From Cytophagaceae bacterium (GTDB taxonomy: Bacteria > Bacteroidota > Bacteroidia > Cytophagales > Spirosomataceae): a stretch of 5,345 nt of DNA. A program made the position numbers and the translations under genes. Numbering within the stretch: the stretch's first letter is position 1; every line of letters starts with the position of its first letter. The notes below the pieces were generated by a model. That model did not search any database and was not told where the DNA came from. It worked only from the letters and a program-made list of their open reading frames with translations. The stretch is from the NCBI GenBank assembly GCA_947459055.1, contig CANHCG010000152.1:1-5345 (forward strand). Reading direction: 5' to 3'. Below, piece after piece: positions 1 through 5,345 of the stretch.

Positions 1-953
1 AATACCCCACGTTGTATTCCTTGGTATTTTGTTTGAGTTACTAACGAAAAAGATGCTGGAGGGAGATATTCAGGTCGCTTGTCAACTTTATACTGAATTT
101 TATCTATCATCCCCTGGCTATGTTCAATTCTTACTCCTATGGCAAAAGACTTGGATTCTATTTCAATATCCTTTTTTTGTAATAATTGGAAAATATCCCG
201 GGCAGAATGACCGGTAGCTAATAAAACTGATTCGCCAATAAATTCCTTTTCCTCATTCACAATGACTCCTCGAATCACCTTATTTTGAATGATAAAATCG
301 GTCACACGCGAATGAAAATGGATTTCACCACCTGCTTCTAAAATTGCGTTTCTCATCGCCGCGATGATACCAGGTAATTTGTTTGTCCCGATGTGCGGAT
401 GGGCCTCAAATAGAATATCTGGGTTCGCACCAAAGGTCACAAAACATTCCAATACCTGTTTAATATCTCCTCTTTTCGTACTTCTTGTATATAATTTACC
501 ATCCGAATAGGTTCCCGCTCCCCCTTCTCCAAAACAATAATTACTATCTTCATTGACCAAATCATAGCGGTTGATTGCTGCCAAATCTCTTCTCCTTTCC
601 CGTACATCTTTTCCCCGTTCAAGGATTATTGGTTTAAAGCCCAATTTTAATAATTCAATGGCTGCAAATATTCCCGCAGGACCACTTCCTATAATGAGAA
701 CTCGTTTGGCATTGGATTTGATTTTAGGAAAATATGGTTGAAAAGATTGATTAAAATCATAGTCTTTGGGATAAAAACCGATGCGAATATTGGCTTTAAT
801 TTGTCTGCTTCTGGCATCAATGGACTTCTTTTCGAGTCTATATTGCGTACTATTCCATACATTTGTGGAAACCTCAGATTTTATAAACTGATCGAGTAAT
901 TCTTTCGAATAAGCTACTTCAGGACTAACAATAAAATCTTTGAATTCAATCAT
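1..953 (-). CDS. NAD(P)/FAD-dependent oxidoreductase, COG2509 family (3' end cut by window edge)
   Basis: My reading of the minus strand gives 317 codons plus two bases with no stop, so the carboxy end lies beyond base 1. Residues 84-94 (RVLIIGSGPAG) are the dinucleotide-binding GxGxxG fold for FAD, with E112 (ILERG) at the usual ribose-binding acidic position. The family signature GEGGAGTYSDGKLYTR spans 142-157, and LLATGHSARD (244-253) is the second flavin-contacting motif. The amino-terminal segment up to about residue 80, with KKSIDAR at 42-48, is the small leading domain typical of this family. The start is firm: an in-frame TAG lies two codons upstream and no other start intervenes. Relatives run to about 510-540 residues from memory, so roughly 200 are missing; the window stops just before the expected SFCMCPGG-like motif. 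The substrate of the family is unknown, and no membrane segment or signal peptide is visible. The gene diverges from the DUF255 gene. Confidence 0.9.
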   Translation of the reverse strand, partial: MIEFKDFIVSPEVAYSKELLDQFIKSEVSTNVWNSTQYRLEKKSIDARSRQIKANIRIGFYPKDYDFNQSFQPYFPKIKSNAKRVLIIGSGPAGIFAAIELLKLGFKPIILERGKDVRERRRDLAAINRYDLVNEDSNYCFGEGGAGTYSDGKLYTRSTKRGDIKQVLECFVTFGANPDILFEAHPHIGTNKLPGIIAAMRNAILEAGGEIHFHSRVTDFIIQNKVIRGVIVNEEKEFIGESVLLATGHSARDIFQLLQKKDIEIESKSFAIGVRIEHSQGMIDKIQYKVDKRPEYLPPASFSLVTQTKYQGIQRGV

Positions 954-995
954 ACGCTATTTTTACACGAATTTACTAATTCATTTGAATACCAC
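954..995. promoter_or_regulatory. divergent intergenic region between oxidoreductase and DUF255 genes
   Basis: These 42 bp separate two head-to-head start codons and must hold or overlap both promoters. On the plus strand TTCATTTG (980-987) matches the Bacteroidota -7 consensus TAnnTTTG at all but one fixed base. It sits only 8 bp before the DUF255 start, which would give an almost leaderless mRNA. Another one-mismatch site, AATCTTTG (935-942), lies inside the oxidoreductase gene. For the minus-strand gene the best candidate is the complement of CAAACGAA (1009-1016), also one mismatch, inside the DUF255 gene. None has a clear TTTG -33 partner. Neither start has a Shine-Dalgarno sequence. Confidence 0.3.
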
Positions 996-2927
996 ATGAA
1001 TAATCTTGCAAACGAAATAAGTCCGTATTTACTCCAACATAAAGATAACCCTGTTCATTGGCAAGCTTGGCACTCAGAAACGCTTCAAATGGCCATTGAA
1101 CAAGACAAACCTATTTTATTGAGTATCGGTTATGCTGCTTGTCATTGGTGTCATGTGATGGAACATGAATGCTTTGAAAAACAGGATGTCGCAGATGTGA
1201 TGAATGCCCATTTTATCAACATCAAAATCGATCGAGAAGAACGTCCTGATATTGATATGATTTACATGGAGGCAATCCAACAAATGGGCCTGCATGGCGG
1301 TTGGCCGCTCAACGTATTTTTATTACCCAATCAAAAACCTTTTTATGGGGGAACTTATTTTCCCAAAACCAAGTGGATTTCAATATTGGAATCTATTCAT
1401 CAGGCTTTCAAAAATAATCGAAATGATTTAGAAGCTTCAGCTGAAGGTTTTGCCCAGGGTATTCAAAATGATTTCAGCGTTTTTATTCCTACCGCAATCG
1501 AAGAAATACCCGAAATCATGCCTCGCATCATGGAAAGGATTATTTCCGCCATGGATCCCGTGTTTGGTGGTGTTCAAAAAGCACCTAAATTTCCACTACC
1601 CTCGGTATTGAATTTAATTGAGTCTATTCCACCTTATGAATGTGTAGAAAACCATTTTAAGCAATATTCAGACAGTCAATTAACTCGTATGGCGCAAGGG
1701 GGGATTTTTGATCAATTAGCTGGGGGTTTTTCTAGGTATTCGGTCGATTCAGAATGGTTTTGCCCCCATTTTGAAAAAATGTTATACGATAATGCTCAAT
1801 TATTATTCGTCTATGCAAAAGCCTATCAAAGATATCCTTTTGAACTTTACAAAGAAGTAATTAATCAAACGATTGGGTTTTTAGACGGTGAATTATGTGG
1901 ACCAAACGGCTTATATTTTTCAGCCATAGATGCAGATAGTGAAGGAATAGAGGGAGCTTTTTATACCTGGACGTATGAGGAGTTATTGAATTTTTTGCCG
2001 TTAAAAGAACATCGAGTATTTTATGAAACCTATCAAATTTTACCTAATGGTAATTGGGAACATGGTCGAAATATTCTTTTCAAACAAAAGCCTAATCTTA
2101 ATTCTGAATTCCATCTTGAACTATCTACTTTATCCGCCATTCGAGCTCAGCGGATTAGGCCACAAACCGATACAAAACAATTATTAGCTTGGAATGCGAT
2201 GCTCGTGACTGCTTTTATTGAAATAGGTCATTCATTTCAGGATGAAAAGTATATTACAAAGGGAGTTGATTTACTAAAGGAAATCAACCATTGTTTTTTT
2301 GAGGGAGATTTGATTTTACATCAAACGAGTTATTCTAGCCAACCCATTGTTGCTTTTCTAGATGATTTAGCCTGTTTATTGAAAGCAAGCATTGATGTGT
2401 ATTTGTATACGGGGTATGAGGAATACTTAGCGAAAGCATTGCTTTTGGGTGATAAAATTAAGACTGAGTTTACGCAGGATACTTTTTATTCTTATGTGGG
2501 TTCACAAGGTGAACAGTTGATTGCCAATAAATTTGAAATCACTGACTCCGTCTGCCCTTCCTCCAATAGTATGATTTGTGAATCATTTTTATGGCTAGGT
2601 TATCTTTCAAACCAAGTCGACTATTCTACTATAGGTAAGGAAATGGTTGAGAAAATTCTTGAACAAGCACAAGCTAATCCGATATATTATGCGAATTGGC
2701 TTCGAATCTATGCTGAATGGTTCGCCTATCCGAAAGTATTTATCAAATTTGATGCATCTACCTATTCAAAATTAAATTTAATAAAGGAAGATTGGCCAAT
2801 TGAATCTTCAATGATGCATTTAATTCCTAATGAAAAACCTGGTTTTATGGTTTGTATTCAGGATCAATGCCTACAACCCGTGGTGACTTTAAATGATTTG
2901 AAAGAGCAATTGGTTACACTTATTTAA
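996..2927 (+). CDS. DUF255 / COG1331 thioredoxin-domain protein (YyaL / SPATA20-like)
   Basis: This 643-residue protein is complete; relatives are usually about 670-700 residues. The opening NEISPYLLQHKDNPVHW (6-22) is the family hallmark and fixes the ATG. Residues 1 to about 160 form the thioredoxin-like DUF255 domain: the CHWC redox motif is at 49-52 (followed by HVME), KIDREERPDID at 77-87, and GGWPLNVFL through GGTYFP at 101-123. The rest resembles the alpha/alpha-toroid (six-hairpin glycosidase-like) fold, with DPVFGG...APKFP (187-200), GGIFDQLAGGFSRYSVD (235-251), PHFEKMLYDNAQL (257-269), ADSEG near 311 and a PSSNS motif near 520. No signal peptide or membrane segment is seen, so it is probably cytosolic. 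The reaction is not established for the family; a sugar-active or redox-sensing role is only inference from the folds. Usual GGFGGAPKFP and PSGNS segments read GGVQKAPKFP and PSSNS here. It is probably transcribed alone, and its last 8 bp overlap the end of ruvC. Confidence 0.95.
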   Translation: MNNLANEISPYLLQHKDNPVHWQAWHSETLQMAIEQDKPILLSIGYAACHWCHVMEHECFEKQDVADVMNAHFINIKIDREERPDIDMIYMEAIQQMGLHGGWPLNVFLLPNQKPFYGGTYFPKTKWISILESIHQAFKNNRNDLEASAEGFAQGIQNDFSVFIPTAIEEIPEIMPRIMERIISAMDPVFGGVQKAPKFPLPSVLNLIESIPPYECVENHFKQYSDSQLTRMAQGGIFDQLAGGFSRYSVDSEWFCPHFEKMLYDNAQLLFVYAKAYQRYPFELYKEVINQTIGFLDGELCGPNGLYFSAIDADSEGIEGAFYTWTYEELLNFLPLKEHRVFYETYQILPNGNWEHGRNILFKQKPNLNSEFHLELSTLSAIRAQRIRPQTDTKQLLAWNAMLVTAFIEIGHSFQDEKYITKGVDLLKEINHCFFEGDLILHQTSYSSQPIVAFLDDLACLLKASIDVYLYTGYEEYLAKALLLGDKIKTEFTQDTFYSYVGSQGEQLIANKFEITDSVCPSSNSMICESFLWLGYLSNQVDYSTIGKEMVEKILEQAQANPIYYANWLRIYAEWFAYPKVFIKFDASTYSKLNLIKEDWPIESSMMHLIPNEKPGFMVCIQDQCLQPVVTLNDLKEQLVTLI

Positions 2928-3495
2928 TTCGATTTGGGTTTTCGCTTACAAAAGCGCCCCAACCTTTTTTCGTTCCTTTGATCGTAGAGGTAATGTTATT
3001 ATTATGAAAATGATGACAAATAGCGATCCCAAGAGCATCTGTGGCATCAAATAATTTCGAATCTAATTGTATTCCTCCGATAACCTCGACCATTTTGGCC
3101 ACTTGTTCTTTGGATGCATTTCCATTGCCTGTAACGGACTGTTTTACTTTTTTGGGTTCATATTCGGCAATGGGAATACTTTTTGAAAATGCTAAGGACA
3201 TCACCATGCCTTGGACGCGACCTAATTTTAACATTGATTGAACATTCTTTCCAAAAAAAGGTGATTCAATCGCAATTTCATCTGGTAAAAATTCTTCAAT
3301 GATTCCTAAAACACGTTCATGTATTTTTAGAAATTTAGCTCCTTGGGTCGTGTATTTAGTTAGGTTTAAAACACCATACTGTAGAACGGTTACTTTATCT
3401 CGCTGAATATGAATTAATCCATAGCCCAAAAATCGGGTTCCGGGATCTATACCTAAAATTATTTTTTCTGCATTTGAACTCGTAATTTGCGACAT
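2920..3495 (-). CDS. ruvC: crossover junction endodeoxyribonuclease RuvC
   Basis: RuvC is the dimeric, Mg2+-dependent resolvase that nicks Holliday junctions symmetrically, working with the RuvAB branch-migration motor in recombinational repair. The 191-residue product has all four catalytic acids of the RNase H-like fold: D17 in LGIDPGT, E77 in IAIESPFF, and D150 and D153 in DATDAL, matching D7, E66, D138 and D141 of the E. coli enzyme. The GKNVQSMLKLGRVQG helix (82-96) and the VKQSVTGNGNASKEQV segment (117-132) are also typical. The ATG at 3495 is the first possible ATG because an in-frame TGA lies four codons upstream. The extra amino-terminal residues and the WGAFVSENPNRIK tail resemble Bacteroidota RuvC proteins from memory. 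ruvA and ruvB are not in the window. The gene is flanked by a convergent overlap (8 bp) and a divergent 11-bp gap, so it is probably monocistronic. Confidence 0.97.
   Translation of the reverse strand: MSQITSSNAEKIILGIDPGTRFLGYGLIHIQRDKVTVLQYGVLNLTKYTTQGAKFLKIHERVLGIIEEFLPDEIAIESPFFGKNVQSMLKLGRVQGMVMSLAFSKSIPIAEYEPKKVKQSVTGNGNASKEQVAKMVEVIGGIQLDSKLFDATDALGIAICHHFHNNNITSTIKGTKKGWGAFVSENPNRIK
2934..2970 (+). terminator. possible intrinsic terminator of the DUF255 gene, inside the ruvC 3' end
   Basis: Starting 7 bp after the DUF255 stop, TTGGG (2934-2938) can pair with CCCAA (2958-2962), and CGCTT (2943-2947) with AAGCG (2952-2956) around an ACAA tetraloop. The two stems are separated by an uneven internal loop (TTTT against one C). 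CC and then six T (2965-2970) follow, as expected for a plus-strand intrinsic terminator. The same bases encode the carboxy end of RuvC on the other strand. Read on the minus strand no U-tract follows, so it would act for the plus-strand gene only. The stem is interrupted and no folding energy was calculated. Confidence 0.4.
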
Positions 3496-3506
3496 AATTC
3501 GTGCTC
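3496..3506. promoter_or_regulatory. 11-bp head-to-head gap between ruvC and the deacetylase gene
   Basis: Only 11 bp separate the ruvC ATG from the preferred ATG of the deacetylase gene (5 bp if the GTG at 3501 is used). No promoter fits in this gap, so each gene's promoter must lie in the other's coding sequence and the two 5' leaders would be complementary. For the plus-strand operon the best nearby candidate is TGCATTTG (3469-3476), one mismatch from TAnnTTTG, inside ruvC and without a TTTG -33 partner. Neither start shows a Shine-Dalgarno sequence. Confidence 0.4.
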
Positions 3507-4136
3507 ATGTTTATACATCAAATTCCTTCCTTTGTGCCTCGAATATTTCCAAAATTACATTGGCAAGGAAAACATAGTCAGGATGAACCTCATGTGTATT
3601 TTACATTTGATGATGGTCCATGTCCTGAAATTACCAATTTTGTTTTGGATGAGCTGAATAAATATCAGGCCAAGGCCTCTTTTTTTTGCATCGGCAAGAA
3701 TATGGCTGAGTTTCCTGAATTAACCCAACAAATTATTCAAGCAGGACATGGTATTGGTAATCATACCATGCATCATGCAAATGCCTGGAAAATGGATCAA
3801 GTTTCTTATCTCAAAGAAATTGATGATTGCCAACAAGTTATATCAAGTTTTGGTATCCAATCCATCGGCTTTCGTCCCCCATATGGCCGTTTTGGGAAAT
3901 CCTTTTACCGAAATAATGCCACGAATTTAAAAACATATATGTGGTCAATATTAACAGGTGATTATAATACGTCACTAAATCCCAATCATATCATAGTTTC
4001 GTGTAAAAAGGCATTGAAACCTGGGGCTATTCTCGTTTTTCATGATAGTGTAAAGGCTTTTCCTTTATTGAAAATGATCTTACCTGCACTTTTACAAGAA
4101 TGCATTCAAAAAGGCCTAAAACCGATATCCTTATGA
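3507..4136 (+). CDS. polysaccharide deacetylase family protein (NodB homology domain)
   Basis: The product is a carbohydrate esterase family 4-type enzyme, expected to remove N- or O-acetyl groups from a polymer such as peptidoglycan, chitin oligomers or exopolysaccharide; the substrate cannot be told. Counting 209 residues from the ATG at 3507, all five NodB motifs are present: TFDDGP (33-38, catalytic base D35 and metal ligand D36), HTMHH (86-90, ligands H86 and H90), RPPYG (123-127), WSILTGDYN (146-154) and VFHDS (177-181, catalytic H179). The protein is little more than the catalytic domain. I see no signal peptide or membrane anchor, which is odd for an enzyme of envelope polymers. A GTG six bases upstream could add two residues, but the ATG gives the MFIHQIP-type opening I recall from Bacteroidota relatives. 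The stop overlaps the tatD start by 4 bp, so the two are co-transcribed and probably translationally coupled. Confidence 0.92.
   Translation: MFIHQIPSFVPRIFPKLHWQGKHSQDEPHVYFTFDDGPCPEITNFVLDELNKYQAKASFFCIGKNMAEFPELTQQIIQAGHGIGNHTMHHANAWKMDQVSYLKEIDDCQQVISSFGIQSIGFRPPYGRFGKSFYRNNATNLKTYMWSILTGDYNTSLNPNHIIVSCKKALKPGAILVFHDSVKAFPLLKMILPALLQECIQKGLKPISL
3550..3557 (-). promoter_or_regulatory. candidate Bacteroidota-type -7 element for ruvC
   Basis: Read on the minus strand these bases are TAATTTTG, an exact match to the Bacteroidota -7 consensus TAnnTTTG. They lie 54 bp upstream of the ruvC start, within the first codons of the deacetylase gene. Transcription would begin near 3544 and give a leader of roughly 50 nt. 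The expected -33 TTTG is not clearly present (at best CCTG from the complement of 3579-3582). A six-base match can occur by chance in AT-rich DNA. Confidence 0.3.
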
Positions 4137-4906
4137 TCGATACCCATGCCCATTTATACGATGAAATCTTTACGGCCGATTTACCTGCGGTCATGGACGA
4201 AATTCATGCCTCTGGTGTTAAGGAAGTTTGGTTACCCAATTGCGACCTAGCTTCATGGCATGAATTAACTACATTGGCAGCGTTGTATCCTAAGGTTTGC
4301 AAACCTATGATTGGTTTACATCCAACCTATGTAAAAGAGGATTATGAGGCTCAATTAGCTGATATGCAGGAAATTATATCCAACAAATCCGTATTAGCCA
4401 TTGGCGAAATCGGCTTAGATTATTATTGGGATCTCAGTTTTGTAGCTGAACAAAAATTGGCCTTTGAACAACAGTGCCATTGGGCATTAGATAAGCATCT
4501 GTGGATTGATGTGCATTGTCGAAAGGCCTATGCGGATCTGATTAAAATATTAAAACAACCAAAATTCAAAGAGGTTATTGGAATAATTCATTGTTTTTCA
4601 GGCGACGCGGCCGAAGCTAAACATTTGATCGATTTAGGCTTTTTATTGGGAATTGGAGGTGTTATTACGTACAAGAATACCAATTTATTTGATTCGATAC
4701 GAGAGATCCCTTTGGAACATATCGTTTTAGAAACGGATGCACCTTATTTAACCCCAGTCCCGCATCGCGGAACACCTAATTCGCCTAAATATATTCCATT
4801 AATTGCGCAAAAATTAGCTGATTTGTATGAAATTTCGCTCAATGAATTGATTGATCAAACCTCAAAAAATGCAATAAAACTCAAAGAATATTCAAATTAT
4901 CTATAA
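4133..4906 (+). CDS. TatD family metal-dependent hydrolase / DNase
   Basis: TatD proteins are TIM-barrel amidohydrolase-fold nucleases, with 3'-5' exonuclease activity shown for some members and links to DNA repair and turnover; they are cytosolic. This 257-residue product has normal family length and keeps all metal ligands: H5 and H7 in DTHAH, E92 in AIGEIGLDYYWD, H128 in VHCR, H153 in IHCFSG and D202 in ETDAPYLTP. NAIKL near the carboxy end matches the usual NATKLF helix. The start is set at the ATG overlapping the deacetylase stop (ATGA, 4133-4136), because family members begin MIDTHxH; an in-frame ATG 33 bp upstream adds 11 residues without homology and lies inside the deacetylase gene. 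There is no ribosome binding site, in keeping with coupled translation. Its last 26 bp overlap the end of the ABC ATPase gene on the other strand. Whether it is the tatD, ycfH or yjjV type cannot be decided, so no symbol is given. Confidence 0.95.
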   Translation: MIDTHAHLYDEIFTADLPAVMDEIHASGVKEVWLPNCDLASWHELTTLAALYPKVCKPMIGLHPTYVKEDYEAQLADMQEIISNKSVLAIGEIGLDYYWDLSFVAEQKLAFEQQCHWALDKHLWIDVHCRKAYADLIKILKQPKFKEVIGIIHCFSGDAAEAKHLIDLGFLLGIGGVITYKNTNLFDSIREIPLEHIVLETDAPYLTPVPHRGTPNSPKYIPLIAQKLADLYEISLNELIDQTSKNAIKLKEYSNYL

Positions 4907-5345
4907 GATTATTGGTTTGATTCTTCCATTGAATCAGTGCTTCACGTAAATTATGGACGTATTTATTTCTTGAGCGGCTAAATTGATTCCAATCTCCGTT
5001 AAATAATTGTTTACCTTTTTGTACTAACAAAACCTTTTGAGAAAGCTTTAAAACATCGCCTAAATCATGGCTAATTAGCACACAGGGGATGTTCTTTTCC
5101 TTAACGATAAGGCGTATAATATCTATCAGTTCTAATTTTTGTTCCGTATCCAATTGGCTAAAGGGTTCATCCAAAACTAAATAGTCAATGGGTTTACTAA
5201 TGGACTCCAACATGGCGATTTTTTGCCTTTCACCACCAGATAGGTGTTGGATTTTCGATTCGAGTAATTGGCTTAATCGAAATATTTTTGTGTAATATGA
5301 AATGAGTATTTTTTTCTTTTTTAATGGATGGTTTTCAAAAAGCAT
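4881..5345 (-). CDS. ABC transporter ATP-binding protein (carboxy-terminal part, 5' end beyond window)
   Basis: The reading frame is open to the right edge, leaving 154 carboxy-terminal residues of a nucleotide-binding domain. Counted from the edge these show the ABC signature LSGGERQ (35-41), Walker B YLVLDEP (55-61, catalytic E60), the D-loop SQLD (63-66) and the switch histidine in LISHD (H93). Walker A and the Q-loop glutamine are absent because the gene continues past base 5345. The Met at the edge is very unlikely to be the start: MLFENHPL looks like the segment just after a Q-loop (compare ALFPHLTV in PotA/CysA-type importers), so roughly 80-90 residues should lie outside. The short tail after the H-switch, without a regulatory TOBE domain, suggests a small single-domain ATPase of about 230-240 residues. 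The substrate and the membrane partner cannot be read here. QKIAMLESIS after the signature departs from the usual R-A-L-A-R-A pattern. The end overlaps tatD by 26 bp. Confidence 0.9.
   Translation of the reverse strand: MLFENHPLKKKKILISYYTKIFRLSQLLESKIQHLSGGERQKIAMLESISKPIDYLVLDEPFSQLDTEQKLELIDIIRLIVKEKNIPCVLISHDLGDVLKLSQKVLLVQKGKQLFNGDWNQFSRSRNKYVHNLREALIQWKNQTNNLIDNLNIL

Noticed and set aside
29..217. 62-codon open frame on the plus strand
   Set aside because: It lies wholly antisense to the oxidoreductase gene, shows no recognisable motif and has no sign of an independent start.
437..622. 61-codon open frame on the minus strand
   Set aside because: It is in a different frame of the same strand inside the oxidoreductase gene, whose frame carries the FAD-family motifs; this is a shadow.
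2787..2809. Inverted repeat GAAGATT / AATCTTC around a 9-base loop
   Set aside because: It is inside the DUF255 coding sequence with no T-tract after it; probably a chance palindrome in AT-rich codons.
3041..3241. 66-codon open frame on the plus strand
   Set aside because: It is antisense to the catalytic core of ruvC and has no family features.
3501..3506. GTG start for the deacetylase, two codons before the ATG
   Set aside because: It is possible but less likely: it leaves only 5 bp to the ruvC start, has no ribosome binding site, and the ATG gives the usual amino terminus of relatives.
3748..3930. 60-codon open frame on the plus strand
   Set aside because: It is an alternative frame inside the deacetylase gene, over the RPPYG region; a shadow.
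4100..4132. Upstream in-frame ATG that would lengthen TatD by 11 residues
   Set aside because: The added residues (MHSKRPKTDIL) have no family match and overlap deacetylase codons; the family begins MIDTHxH at 4133, which also gives the usual ATGA coupling.
4918..4936. Hairpin TGATTC / GAATCA with a 7-base loop just after the tatD stop
   Set aside because: The stem is only 6 bp, AT-rich and without a T-tract on either strand, so it is too weak to call a terminator for tatD.
1..5345. A new defence, mobile or biosynthetic system
   Set aside because: All six genes belong to widespread families, four of them housekeeping-like, with uniform base composition by eye and no repeats, integrase, toxin-antitoxin pair, reverse transcriptase or structured RNA seen on either strand.

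Overview
The window is an AT-rich, tightly packed stretch of bacterial chromosome carrying six protein genes. Two of them run off the ends: an FAD-dependent oxidoreductase at the left and an ABC ATPase at the right. The style fits Bacteroidota. Start codons lack Shine-Dalgarno sequences. One exact and several near matches to the Bacteroidota -7 promoter element (TAnnTTTG) lie near gene starts. The RuvC tail and the deacetylase amino terminus resemble Bacteroidota homologues from memory. A Cytophagales-like lineage is a weak guess.

Layout from left to right: (1) minus strand, the amino-terminal 317 codons of a COG2509-type NAD(P)/FAD-dependent oxidoreductase; (2) a 42-bp divergent gap; (3) plus strand, a complete DUF255/COG1331 (YyaL, SPATA20-like) protein with a thioredoxin-like domain fused to an alpha/alpha-toroid domain; (4) minus strand, ruvC, overlapping gene 3 tail to tail by 8 bp; (5) an 11-bp divergent gap; (6) plus strand, a NodB-type polysaccharide deacetylase whose stop overlaps the start of a TatD-family nuclease gene (ATGA), forming a two-gene operon; (7) minus strand, the carboxy-terminal 154 residues of an ABC ATPase, overlapping tatD tail to tail by 26 bp.

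The genes do not form an obvious pathway. RuvC (Holliday junction resolution) and TatD (metal-dependent nuclease) both act on DNA, while the others concern cell envelope, redox or transport. The main interest is the compact arrangement: two tail-to-tail coding overlaps, two short head-to-head gaps whose promoters must reach into neighbouring genes, and a possible terminator for gene 3 inside the end of ruvC. I see no mobile element, CRISPR array, RNA gene, phage gene, long repeat or defence-like cluster, and no convincing new system. No stretch longer than 42 bp lacks a gene.
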